Positions 42,156 to 51,484 of a stretch of 64,000 nucleotides of DNA are shown here, in pieces. The notes beneath the pieces were generated by a model. It was not told the origin of the DNA. It saw nothing but the letters and a program-made list of their open reading frames with translations, and did not search any database. Each line of letters begins with the position of its first letter. Position 1 is the first letter of the stretch. The position numbers and the translations under genes were made by a program. The DNA comes from Candidatus Methanoperedentaceae archaeon (GTDB lineage Archaea; Halobacteriota; Methanosarcinia; Methanosarcinales; Methanoperedenaceae), in the NCBI GenBank assembly GCA_003104905.1, contig PQAS01000042.1, forward strand, positions 124,001 to 188,000, in the 5' to 3' direction.

Positions 42156-44609
42156 ATGACCATAGAAATCCTGGAATCATATCAGAAGCATATCGCCCAA
42201 AGGCAAAAACAGGGAATTCCCCCCCTTCCCCTGAATGCCGAACAGGTTAAAGCACTAACCCTATTGTTTTTTGATCCTCCTTCCGGCTCGGAAGATCTTA
42301 TCCTTAAACTCCTTAAGAATCATATTCCGCCCGGTGTAGATCCTGCGGCCCTTGAAAAAGCAAAGTTCTTAAGACAAATCGCCCTGCGTGAGAAAAGATC
42401 AAAGCTGCTCCTGCCGCATGAAGCGGTCTCCCTGTTAGGCTTGATGAAAGGCGGGTATAATATCGAGACGCTCATTGAATTGCTCGAAAACAAGGATCTT
42501 GCGGACCAGGCGGTTTGTGCCCTTTCAAACACGATCTTGATATTTGGTTTCTTTGACAGGATCAAAGAGCTTTCCGTTACAAATCCCGGGGCAAAAAAAG
42601 TCCTTGAAAGCTGGGCAAGAGCTGATTGGCTTGGTAGTGGAATTCCCCAAACACAGAAAGTGACAGTATTTAAAATACCGGGAGAAGTAAATACCGATGA
42701 TTTTTCCCCGGCATCTCGCGCCGGAACACGCGCCGATATTCCGCTGCATGCTCTCTCCATGTTTGAAAACCGATATCCTGGGGCTATTGATCATATAAGG
42801 GATCTGAAAAATAAAGGGTATCCGATAGCATTCGCAGCAGATGTTGTTGGAACAGGCAGCAGCAGGAAATCAGCGGCTAATTCCCTGATCTGGTGGATCG
42901 GAGAAGACATTCCAGGCATCCCGAATAAACGAAAAGGCGGAATAATTCTTGGAAGCCAGATAGCGCCAATTTTTTTCAATACCGCGCGTGACAGTGGTGC
43001 GATCCCGATCAAATGCGATGTTGGCGCTCTCAAATCAGGCGATGTAGTTACACTGGATTTTAAACAGGGCAAGGTACTTGGCGAAAACAAAGAAGAGATC
43101 ACTTCATTTTCTCTTGAGCCGGAAACGCTTCCTGATGAATACAGGGCCGGAGGAAGACTATCACTCCTGATAGGAAAAGAACTCACTAAAAAAGCCCAGG
43201 AAGCGCTTGGAGTAAATTATGATCTATTCATCAAGCTAGGGGAACCGGCAGCTTCAGACCGGGGCTACACCCTGGCGCAAAAGATAGTTGGAAAAGCATG
43301 CGGGCTTCCTGGTGTGCGTCCCGGGCAATCATGCCTTCCCCGTATCACCACAGTGGGTTCACAGGATACAACAGGGCCGATGACCGCTGATGAAATAAAA
43401 GAACTTGTATGCCTTGGATTCCAGGCACCTCTTGTCATGCAATCCTTTTGCCATACAGCGGCATATCCGACTCCTGCAGACAAAATAATGCATAAGGAAC
43501 TCTCTACCTTCTTCAGGGAAAGAGGGGGAGTAGCTTTAAAACCCGGCGACGGAATAATCCATTCATGGCTAAACCGCATGATCCTGCCCGACACAGTGGG
43601 TACCGGAGGGGATAGCCATACACGCTTCCCCACAGGCATTTCATTCCCCGCGGGAAGCGGTCTTGTTGCATTTGCCGCCGCCCTTGGTGTAATGCCCCTT
43701 GATATGCCGCAAAGCGTGCTTGTAAGATTTAAGGGCAAACTTAGAAAAGGATTATATTTGCGTGATGTTGTCAATGCAATTCCGTATTATGCTTTAAAAC
43801 AGGGCAAATTAACTATCGAGAAAAAGAATAAGAAAAATATCTTTAATGGCAGGATAATGGAGATGGAAGGTCTTGTCGACATTACCGTGGAACAGGCATT
43901 TGAACTTACGGATGCAAGCGCGGAGAGGTCGGCTGAAGCTGCCGTTATAGCCCTGTCAAAGGAGCAGGTAGCAATATTTATTGAAACCAACATACAAATT
44001 TTAAGATCGCTCATAAAGGAAGGATATGCATCAAACGCACTTGATATGAGGATAAAGACAATGCAGGAATGGCTTGATGCTCCCTATTTGATGGAAGCAG
44101 ATCCTGATGCGGAATATGCTGAAATCCTCCAGATCGATCTATCCGATATCAATGAACCATTACTTGCCTGCCCCAATGATCCTGATTTTATTAAAACACT
44201 ATCTGAAGCGCAAGGAGCAAAAATTGATGAAGTATTTATCGGCTCCTGCATGATAGGGATTGAACAGCTGGACGGGGCAGCAACAATACTTGAAAAGGCA
44301 GGCGGCATTAAAGCGAAATTGTGGGTGTCGCCCCCGACAAGACTAATCGAAAAAAGCATGAAAGAAAAAGGTTACTATTCAAAATTCTCAGAACTTGGGG
44401 CAAGAATGGAGCTCCCTGGTTGCAGCCTTTGCATGGGCAACCAGGCAAGAGTAGCTGATAATGCCGTTGTATTCTCAACTTCTACTCGCAATTTCGATAA
44501 CCGCATGGGTAAAAATGCCCGGGTCTATCTTGGCTCGGCTGAACTTGCCGCGATCACGGCTGTACTTGGAAGGATCCCGACACTTTCGCAATATCACAGG
44601 TTATTGTGA
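42156..44609 (+). CDS. acnB: Aconitate hydratase B
   Basis: The 817-residue protein matches AcnB: an N-terminal HEAT-like domain (1-160), then the swivel domain (VNTDDFSPASRAGTRADIPL, FAADVVGTGSSRKSAANSLI), and the catalytic domains. Cluster cysteines are in IGSCMIGIEQL (about 695) and PGCSLCMGNQ (about 755-760), matching the three ligands of the [4Fe-4S] cluster. GTGGDSHTRFPTGISFPAG is the substrate loop. The enzyme interconverts citrate and isocitrate, here probably for 2-oxoglutarate synthesis. This form is mainly bacterial, so the gene may have been acquired. It is monocistronic with a weak ribosome site. Confidence 0.93.
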   Translation: MTIEILESYQKHIAQRQKQGIPPLPLNAEQVKALTLLFFDPPSGSEDLILKLLKNHIPPGVDPAALEKAKFLRQIALREKRSKLLLPHEAVSLLGLMKGGYNIETLIELLENKDLADQAVCALSNTILIFGFFDRIKELSVTNPGAKKVLESWARADWLGSGIPQTQKVTVFKIPGEVNTDDFSPASRAGTRADIPLHALSMFENRYPGAIDHIRDLKNKGYPIAFAADVVGTGSSRKSAANSLIWWIGEDIPGIPNKRKGGIILGSQIAPIFFNTARDSGAIPIKCDVGALKSGDVVTLDFKQGKVLGENKEEITSFSLEPETLPDEYRAGGRLSLLIGKELTKKAQEALGVNYDLFIKLGEPAASDRGYTLAQKIVGKACGLPGVRPGQSCLPRITTVGSQDTTGPMTADEIKELVCLGFQAPLVMQSFCHTAAYPTPADKIMHKELSTFFRERGGVALKPGDGIIHSWLNRMILPDTVGTGGDSHTRFPTGISFPAGSGLVAFAAALGVMPLDMPQSVLVRFKGKLRKGLYLRDVVNAIPYYALKQGKLTIEKKNKKNIFNGRIMEMEGLVDITVEQAFELTDASAERSAEAAVIALSKEQVAIFIETNIQILRSLIKEGYASNALDMRIKTMQEWLDAPYLMEADPDAEYAEILQIDLSDINEPLLACPNDPDFIKTLSEAQGAKIDEVFIGSCMIGIEQLDGAATILEKAGGIKAKLWVSPPTRLIEKSMKEKGYYSKFSELGARMELPGCSLCMGNQARVADNAVVFSTSTRNFDNRMGKNARVYLGSAELAAITAVLGRIPTLSQYHRLL

Positions 44610-44743
44610 TTATAGAAGCCAATAATTGTGGAATAAGTCCAGATTTTGTATGATGTAAGCTCTGAGCTCTCTGTGGTTGATTATCCTTGCGATGAACAAT
44701 TTCTACGGAAAAGTCTCAATATTTTATGCAATGTTTTTCCCGT

Positions 44744-44950
44744 TCATCCACCAGTTACTACCCTTAATATTTCTATATTATCCGGCGTAACTTTTTCATC
44801 AAGCGGCACCGGATTGCCACTCCTGAACACAAGAACTATTTCGGGATTAATATGAAGAGATTGAAGAAGCTCTTCATATGTCGATGATGGTGGAATGTCC
44901 AGGTTTTGTTCTTTAACGCCTCCGGACAGGATTTTTATTTTTATCTTCAA
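44744..44950 (-). CDS. Ubiquitin-like small modifier / sulfur carrier (SAMP, MoaD/ThiS-like)
   Basis: A 68-residue beta-grasp protein ending in Gly-Gly (IEILRVVTGG), the mark of MoaD/ThiS/SAMP proteins that are adenylated by an E1-like enzyme. It begins LKIKIKILSGGVKEQNLDIP with TTG 44950 as start and GAGG about 10 nt upstream. The middle EELLQSLHINPEIVLVFRSG and PLDEKVTPDNIEI fit the fold. It could donate sulfur for tRNA thiolation or tag proteins. No E1 gene is nearby. It follows a 45-residue gene by 4 nt. Confidence 0.8.
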   Translation of the reverse strand: MKIKIKILSGGVKEQNLDIPPSSTYEELLQSLHINPEIVLVFRSGNPVPLDEKVTPDNIEILRVVTGG

Positions 44951-44954
44951 TCTT

Positions 44955-45092
44955 TTATTCCTCTGGGAGTTCTGATACCTCCACCTCTTTCTTAGTTAAA
45001 TCCCCAAGATGCTCATCCATCAATTTAGTGTCTAAGATCTTCTGTTTCTTTTCGCCCTTTCGTTCCAATTCCCGCTTTTTAAGTTTTGACAT
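44955..45092 (-). CDS. 45-residue charged protein upstream of the SAMP-like gene
   Basis: A tiny gene (ATG 45092, stop TAA 44955) with GAGGTAAG about 5 nt upstream. The product is strongly charged and helical (MSKLKKRELERKGEKKQKIL, then DEHLGDLTKKEVEVSELPEE). The 4-nt spacing to the ubiquitin-like gene indicates coupled expression. It has several lysines that could be modification sites. No family is recognised. Confidence 0.6.
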   Translation of the reverse strand: MSKLKKRELERKGEKKQKILDTKLMDEHLGDLTKKEVEVSELPEE

Positions 45093-45212
45093 ATTCTTAC
45101 CTCGCATCTTTTCGATTCAAAAATAAAGTTCTACCATCGGAAAATTGCATGAATGGTTCTAAATAATTGCCATAACTTTATAATGCATACTTAGACCCAT
45201 TCATTTATTAAC

Positions 45213-46877
45213 TTATTCCTCACCCATGAAAGTCCTGTCGCTGTCTTCAACAAGCATACCCTGGATTACTTCAGCATATGCAGGTCTTGCAATGAATACT
45301 CCGATAAGTACTCCGACTATAGTAATTACGGCAAAACCCCTGAGGGCGCCAAATCCCATGATAAGGAGCGGGGACATTGCCACAAGTACTGTTGCTGCGG
45401 CTGAGAATATAATGGCAAATGCCTTGGTTAGACGTGATCTGTAAACTTTATCCGGAGGCATTGCACCACCGGCAAGAACCTCATCCGTAATGATTATCAG
45501 GTGGTCTATACCGGTACCGATAACGGCAATTATGCCTGCTATTGTTGGCAGGTCAAGCTGGAATCCTACAAGAACGGTAAAACCCAATATGATAATTACT
45601 TCACTGAAGGATGTTGAGAGCATCGGAATAACGATGTTTGGTTGTTTGTACCTCATTGAAACAACTATTGCAACTAATATAAGTGCTATTATCCCGGCGA
45701 TCAATACCTGTAACTTGAATTTTGAGCCAAGTTCAGCCGAAACCTGTCCGGCGCCGATAACATCTACCTTCACTGGCAGAGCGCCGGCTTTTAAATGGAT
45801 CTGGAGCTGATTCGCCTTTTTCTGTGCGTCATCACCGGTGCCTGTATTCGCTATCATGTTTTTCACAGGCACGCTCTGTATGTTCCTGGCCAGGTCAGGT
45901 GAAAGCGGAGCATTATATACGACATTTTCATCCAGTAACATTATCAATTCATGGGCTTCGGGATCAGAAACCGCCCCATACTTTATTGCAGCATCGCGAA
46001 GAGCTGCTGCGCCAGCATCGTTAAGGGTAAAAGACACACCCCAGGAGTCTCCTTTCTCCTTTGAAGGCAACCCGGGTGTTAAATCCGTGCCATAAAGCAC
46101 ATGTTCAGTTTCATTGCCCTTCACCTGTATGCGAATTTCGAATTTTCCGGGTTTAGCTGCGATTTCCCTTGCCGTATTGATATCTATTCCTGCAAGATCA
46201 ATAAGGAGATAATTATCGCCAACAGTCCTGATAGGGATTTCTTTTAGACCGAGGCTGTTGAGTTTAATTTCAAGAATATTTTTTGTTTCTTCCCTTGTTT
46301 TTGCGGAAACACCTGTCTTAAATGTATTGACTTTTCCATCCACAGGTTTCAGGATAGCATTCAATTCATCTTCAGTCACTGTTTTTCTTATTTCAAAAGT
46401 GAGCAGGTTTCCCTCGATCTGTATTATTTCCGCATTGAGGTTATTTTCGAGATACTTCTGGAGAACATAATTGCTGTTTACCTGCAGGGAGATCCTTGTA
46501 CCGCCATCAGGAGCCTGGGATATTGTGGATTTGCCAAAACCGAAATCATCTATTATCTTCTGTGTGGTCTGTTTCGATGTCGTAAATGTGATAGAATTAA
46601 AAGTGGTTTCTTCGATCTTGATGGAGGGATCATTCAGCAATTTTTCAAATTCCGTCTGGATGATTTTTTTCTCATCAGCGTTTACCTGGACAATGGCCCC
46701 CTGGAGCTGTAATTGAAGCCATGAGCCCCCTTCCAGGTCAAGCCCATACTTCAGGTTGCTTCCCACTTTCAATTCGCCGTTCTTATATGAAACAGTCATT
46801 ACGGCAATCGAAGCTAGTATTATAATCAATAATAAGAGGACACGTGGTTTTTTATAAAAAGGTTCTTCACCGTTCAT
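45213..46877 (-). CDS. secD: Protein export protein SecD
   Basis: A 554-residue membrane protein: TM1 near 11-29, a large external P1 region (about 35-375) with the SecD motif LKYGLDLEGGSWLQLQ, and five further membrane segments from about residue 388, including PTIAGIIAVIGTGIDHLIII, the archaeal version of the conserved GTxxDH motif. With SecF it aids protein export using the ion gradient. ATG overlaps the secF stop by 4 nt. Confidence 0.94.
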   Translation of the reverse strand: MNGEEPFYKKPRVLLLLIIILASIAVMTVSYKNGELKVGSNLKYGLDLEGGSWLQLQLQGAIVQVNADEKKIIQTEFEKLLNDPSIKIEETTFNSITFTTSKQTTQKIIDDFGFGKSTISQAPDGGTRISLQVNSNYVLQKYLENNLNAEIIQIEGNLLTFEIRKTVTEDELNAILKPVDGKVNTFKTGVSAKTREETKNILEIKLNSLGLKEIPIRTVGDNYLLIDLAGIDINTAREIAAKPGKFEIRIQVKGNETEHVLYGTDLTPGLPSKEKGDSWGVSFTLNDAGAAALRDAAIKYGAVSDPEAHELIMLLDENVVYNAPLSPDLARNIQSVPVKNMIANTGTGDDAQKKANQLQIHLKAGALPVKVDVIGAGQVSAELGSKFKLQVLIAGIIALILVAIVVSMRYKQPNIVIPMLSTSFSEVIIILGFTVLVGFQLDLPTIAGIIAVIGTGIDHLIIITDEVLAGGAMPPDKVYRSRLTKAFAIIFSAAATVLVAMSPLLIMGFGALRGFAVITIVGVLIGVFIARPAYAEVIQGMLVEDSDRTFMGEE

Positions 46878-47821
46878 GTTGCCTGCCTCCTCTTTTTAGG
46901 TTTCTCTACACGTTTTTCCACTGTTCCCCCTTTTTCAAGATACCATTTCAGGATCCCAACATTGGTCATCCAGGTGTTTATTATGTCAGCTATCAGACCG
47001 AAAATAAGGACAACAGAAATGTCCCTTATTATATCAATGCGTGTAAACGTTGAAACCAGAAATGAACCGGATGAAACCAGGAATAAAGCAATAAGAGCCG
47101 CAAGAGTGGTCAAAGTCATTGTCATGCCGGTCTTCATTGCGTCTTTTATCTTTTCACTCAATTCACCTTTTCGCTTGAGGAGACGTGTTGTCAAAAGGAT
47201 ATCGGTGTCCACAGAATAACCGATAAGCATCAGAAGGGCGGCGACCGTGCCAAGAGATAATGCTATTCCAAACACATCCATCATGGCTGCGGCAAAAACA
47301 ATATCAGCAAACGCCGAAATTACAACGGCTACTGAAGGTACGAAAGTCCTGAAGATCAGAAATACAACAATCCCCATCCCAAGGAATGAAAATAATATGG
47401 CGCGAAGTGCCTGTCCCTGTAATGCCTGGCTGACTACTTCCCCCATTTGTCTTATTTCAAGGTCGGAATTAGAGTATTCTGAATTAATTTTTTTTGTGAC
47501 CTCCGTAATGTCAGATTCCTTCATGGGGCCGAACTGTAACAATTTACGGTCACCTCCGCCATATTCCCTGGCCTGGATTACCGGATATGCCGAAAAATCT
47601 CCTTTTAACTGCTCGGGTGTTTTTGCACTGTCAAAAATCATGGCCATTCCCCCCTGGAATTCCATTCCCAATTCTACCGGGCTATGAGTTGGACTTGTAA
47701 TAGTTGTATAAGCAAGGATCAAAAGCGATACTGCAAGCAGAATTGCTGGAATAATAAGAATTTGTTTGAAATTGAACTTTTTGACATAATCGTCAATCGC
47801 TTTTTCATTAATTAGATTCAT
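46874..47821 (-). CDS. secF: Protein export protein SecF
   Basis: A 315-residue protein with TM1 near 23-42, a periplasmic-type loop with VELGMEFQGGMAMIFD, and five C-terminal membrane segments containing ALLMLIGYSVDTDILLTTRL, the SecF ion-coupling motif, and RDISVVLIFGLIADIINTWM. It is the first gene of secF-secD, the usual archaeal order. Confidence 0.94.
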   Translation of the reverse strand: MNLINEKAIDDYVKKFNFKQILIIPAILLAVSLLILAYTTITSPTHSPVELGMEFQGGMAMIFDSAKTPEQLKGDFSAYPVIQAREYGGGDRKLLQFGPMKESDITEVTKKINSEYSNSDLEIRQMGEVVSQALQGQALRAILFSFLGMGIVVFLIFRTFVPSVAVVISAFADIVFAAAMMDVFGIALSLGTVAALLMLIGYSVDTDILLTTRLLKRKGELSEKIKDAMKTGMTMTLTTLAALIALFLVSSGSFLVSTFTRIDIIRDISVVLIFGLIADIINTWMTNVGILKWYLEKGGTVEKRVEKPKKRRQAT

Positions 47822-47995
47822 TGGGATCTCCTCTCGACAAGTTTAACTTGCTTAAATTATAACACAACATATTTACCTTTTGCTGTTTACATATTTGCAG
47901 TAATTGGAACAGTTATCTATCCAGGCATATCTGCGGTTCATCAAACTAGAATTTAGAACGATGAGCTTTAGTAATATTGTGTACAAGTTACTTTT

Positions 47996-49204
47996 ATGAT
48001 GGAAATTATCCTGATCCTTTTTATTATCCTGGTGTTCGCCAGAGCATTCAGGTGGATCTTTGCCAGGATGCAGCAGCCATCCGTTATTGGTGAACTCTTT
48101 GCAGGGATCCTCATAGGCCCATCCATTCTTAATCTGATAAGCCCCACAGCGAAAGGACTCGATATACTGGCGGATCTTGGTATTTTCTTCCTGATATTTT
48201 TTGCAGGAATGGAGATGCGTATGGCAAGTGTGAAAGAATATTACCGTGCGATCATAATCGCATTGATGTCGATTTTCTTCTCGATTCTCGCAGGTATGGC
48301 GATAGGAAGGTTGTTCAATCTTGATCTAATAAGCTCATTATTTGTAAGCATAGTTTTTGCTCTCACTGCTCTTCCCATAAGTGTCAGGATCCTGATGGAT
48401 ATGAGAAAAATGAATTCTCCCGTAGGCAATATAATTGTTACTTCCGCAGTTATTGATGATGTCTTCAGTTTTGTGTTCCTGGCAATTGTACTTTCCATTG
48501 CAAAAGGGGCTTCAAAAACCCCCGATGCAGGATATGTTTTGATGACAATTATCAAGGTATCCATATTTTTATTAATAATTTATATCCTGAATAGATTATT
48601 GACCGCCAAAAATGGATTTTTGCCGCGAGGTATAAAGCTGTTATTCAGCAAACTGGATAAAGAATCCCAGTTCTTTGCTGTCATTATCTTTGGTATTTTT
48701 GCAGGCTACATAGGGGAATTGCTTGAGATTACTTTCATCATCGGTGTTTTTTATGCCGGGATCCTGATAAAAAAAACAACTATCGGCATAGAAGGATATG
48801 AACATTCTTATGATGTGATATCATCCATTACTTTAGGAATTTTTGCACCAATCTTTTTTGTGTATATGGGTATTTTGCTTGACATATCTATGATCTTTGA
48901 TTATTCGGACATATTCTCAGCCAGGAACTTAAATCAGGCAATATTTCTCCTGGCAGCCATCCTGTTTGCCACTGCAGGAAAAAGTGGAGGCGCATTTTTA
49001 GGAGGATTGCTTGCCAGATTAAAAATAGTCGATGCCCTGGCTGTGGGATCGGCGTTAAATGCAAGAGGAATGGTTGGACTTGTTATCGCCGGAATAGGAT
49101 TAAAAGACGGACTTATAAATATGAGCATTTATGCTATGCTTGTAATGTTGTGCATAGTAACTACGATCATAGCCCCGATCGGGCTGAAACGGTTTATAAA
49201 ATAG
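47996..49204 (+). CDS. CPA2 family cation:proton antiporter (KefB/NapA-like)
   Basis: A 402-residue polytopic protein with about 12 membrane segments and no C-terminal nucleotide-binding domain. Motifs include QPSVIGELFAGILIGPSILN near 27-46, FFAGMEMRM, VTSAVIDDVFSFVFLAI (ion-binding Asp pair in TM5-like helix) and GSALNARGMVGLVIAGIGL (family Arg near the end). It probably exchanges Na+ or K+ for H+. Starts ATG 47996 or ATG 47999. It is monocistronic and divergent from secFD. Confidence 0.9.
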   Translation: MMEIILILFIILVFARAFRWIFARMQQPSVIGELFAGILIGPSILNLISPTAKGLDILADLGIFFLIFFAGMEMRMASVKEYYRAIIIALMSIFFSILAGMAIGRLFNLDLISSLFVSIVFALTALPISVRILMDMRKMNSPVGNIIVTSAVIDDVFSFVFLAIVLSIAKGASKTPDAGYVLMTIIKVSIFLLIIYILNRLLTAKNGFLPRGIKLLFSKLDKESQFFAVIIFGIFAGYIGELLEITFIIGVFYAGILIKKTTIGIEGYEHSYDVISSITLGIFAPIFFVYMGILLDISMIFDYSDIFSARNLNQAIFLLAAILFATAGKSGGAFLGGLLARLKIVDALAVGSALNARGMVGLVIAGIGLKDGLINMSIYAMLVMLCIVTTIIAPIGLKRFIK

Positions 49205-49400
49205 GCCTTTAAAAATATCACTTCAATCATAAAATAATATGAAAGAACCAGCCTATGCAGGCTTAAAAATGCATACAAATAAATACTACTATTAACTCTA
49301 CAATATTGATAAGGAAAAGACATGTAACATCATTCAGGGTTATGATGGAACAGGGTTTTGCATTTGTGTATCCTTGAAGATCCCATGAAATGAAAATACC

Positions 49401-51230
49401 GTGCTTGTTGGAGAGACTATGAAAGAATTACTGGAATATGATAAAATAAAACTAATAGAAATATTATGGGAAAGCGACCCTGAAATCTATAGAATCCTGA
49501 GATCAAGCAATAAATTACAGGAAGCACGGAACAATCTTTTTGATCACCTGAACGATATTGAACGTCATCTTTTCAATATATATTCGGATAAACATTTTAA
49601 GGAAAAGAATATCCTCGAGAGAAATAATGCAAAGGAATGCATACGTGTTTTCAAGAATGTCATCCGAACGGAAAATGAAGAAATTACGAATTATTCAGCC
49701 TTGAATTCATTATACAGGACAGCAAAGAAAAAAGCAAAATCCAACAGTTTAAACGATGGATTCTTCCTGGAATTTATTAACCTGTCCAGAGGAATTAACT
49801 GCGAATCCGGAGTGTATGCGGAAAAAGAAGTTCCCTTATTTATGAGCCTGACAGGGCATAATGCTACAACAGAACGCATGAAAATACTTGATGAGTATTC
49901 TTCAAATATGGAGCATTATTTCCTGAGATATAAGACCGGGATGGATAAGGATCTAATAGAGGAAAGAAATAATAATAAAAGTTCAATAATGGATTATTTT
50001 AATGCCAGTGAACAGGATTGGCAGAATTACAAATGGCAGATCAAAAATATAATCTCGGATATTGATACCTTACATGATCTGGTGTGGTTAAGTAACGATG
50101 AGTTAAAAGGACTGGAATGCGCTCGAAAAAATCACATACCTTTTCAGATCACTCCGCATTATCTTTCCCTTTTTGAAAAGAAAAACTCAGGCAAATATGA
50201 TCATGCAATAAGAGCACAGGTTCTGCCGGGTGAGAATTACTGCTGGAATTATATTCAAAGCAAAAATCAAGGAACCAACCTTGATTTTATGGGTGAAAAA
50301 TCCACAAGTCCCATTGATGGAATAACCCGAAGGTATGCGCAGATAATCATTCTAAAACCTTTTGATTCATGCCCGCAGATATGCGTGTACTGCCAGAGGA
50401 ACTGGGAAATCACAGATATAAAGGATGCAATTTTCTCAAAAGAAACAATGAGGAATGCCATAAACTGGATAAAGGATAATCAAAACATAAAAGAAGTCCT
50501 TATCACAGGAGGGGACCCCCTAACACTTGATGATATTTCTATTGATTGGCTGTTGTCGGAAATCTCAAATATCGGCCATGTCGACAGGATCAGGATAGGT
50601 ACCAGGATTGTCGTGACAATGCCGCAGAGGATCACAGAAGATTTAATTAAGATATTTGCCAGATACCATGAATTGGGGACACGGGAATTATGCATTGTTA
50701 CACATTTTGAACATCCAACCGAACTTACCCCCGATTCCCTGGAAGCTATCAGGAAAATAAAGAAAATCGGTATTAGTATGTATAATCAGCAGGTTTTCAC
50801 ATATTATAACAGTAAAAAATATGAATCGTGTTTTTTGAGAACAGTGTTGAAAAAGTCAGGGATCGACCCTTATTACACCTTCAATGCAAAAGGAAAAGAG
50901 GAAACAATAGATTACCGTGTACCTATCGCAAGGATCGAACAGGAAAGAAAAGAGGAGGCAAGGCTCCTGCCGGGCCTGGTGAGAACGGACGAACCTGTTT
51001 TCAATGTCCCAAGGCTTGGGAAATCAAATCTTCGTTCATGGCAGGACCATGAAGTAATAATGATATTGGAGGATGGAAGGAGAGTTTATCGTTTCTATCC
51101 CTGGGAATCCAAATACGCTCTTATAGAACCCTATAATTATACGGATGTTTCGATATATGACTATCTCAGGAGATTGAAGGACGATAATGAAAATGTTGAT
51201 GACTTTTCTTCGATCTGGTATTATTTCTGA
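49401..51230 (+). CDS. KamA-family radical SAM protein with long N-terminal region
   Basis: A 609-residue protein. The radical SAM motif CPQICVYC (C-x3-C-x2-C) is near residue 324, followed by QRNWE and the SAM-binding EVLITGGDPLTLDD. Later YNQQVFTYYNSKKYESCFLR and a C-terminal VPRLGKSNLRSW, whose Lys may bind PLP as in lysine 2,3-aminomutase (AblA). The 300-residue N-terminal part is helical, long for AblA/EpmB, and unrecognised. The substrate may be an amino acid or peptide; osmolyte (beta-lysine) synthesis is one possibility. A start further in at ATG 49419, giving MKELLEYD, is likely. The following genes are a 64-residue protein and a methyltransferase. Confidence 0.82.
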   Translation: MLVGETMKELLEYDKIKLIEILWESDPEIYRILRSSNKLQEARNNLFDHLNDIERHLFNIYSDKHFKEKNILERNNAKECIRVFKNVIRTENEEITNYSALNSLYRTAKKKAKSNSLNDGFFLEFINLSRGINCESGVYAEKEVPLFMSLTGHNATTERMKILDEYSSNMEHYFLRYKTGMDKDLIEERNNNKSSIMDYFNASEQDWQNYKWQIKNIISDIDTLHDLVWLSNDELKGLECARKNHIPFQITPHYLSLFEKKNSGKYDHAIRAQVLPGENYCWNYIQSKNQGTNLDFMGEKSTSPIDGITRRYAQIIILKPFDSCPQICVYCQRNWEITDIKDAIFSKETMRNAINWIKDNQNIKEVLITGGDPLTLDDISIDWLLSEISNIGHVDRIRIGTRIVVTMPQRITEDLIKIFARYHELGTRELCIVTHFEHPTELTPDSLEAIRKIKKIGISMYNQQVFTYYNSKKYESCFLRTVLKKSGIDPYYTFNAKGKEETIDYRVPIARIEQERKEEARLLPGLVRTDEPVFNVPRLGKSNLRSWQDHEVIMILEDGRRVYRFYPWESKYALIEPYNYTDVSIYDYLRRLKDDNENVDDFSSIWYYF

Positions 51231-51284
51231 ATTTTCATGAATAAACGTTACATTGATTAGAAAGCAGGAGAATTTGAAATAATT

Positions 51285-51479
51285 ATGAACTATAAAGTGA
51301 TTTGTATAACATCCGGATCTACAGTTCCACCCGAACCTGATAGGATTGAAAGAGAGATCACAACTATGACAGAGAAGGGGTGGGATTTCCTCCAGATTAC
51401 ATCAGGTGGCGGCGGGACAGGTAGTGGAAATATAACTTCCTGGATTTATTTGATTTTCAAACGTGAATCTTACTTATGA
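51285..51479 (+). CDS. 64-residue DUF4177-like protein
   Basis: A small protein starting MNYKVICITSGSTVPPEPDR, with helix IEREITTMTEKGWDFLQITS and a Gly-rich loop (GGGGTGSGN) before a final strand (WIYLIFKRESYL). This strand-helix-strand shape resembles DUF4177, whose function is unknown. It is followed by the methyltransferase gene after 5 nt, so the two are co-transcribed. Confidence 0.65.
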   Translation: MNYKVICITSGSTVPPEPDRIEREITTMTEKGWDFLQITSGGGGTGSGNITSWIYLIFKRESYL

Positions 51480-51484
51480 TTTAA

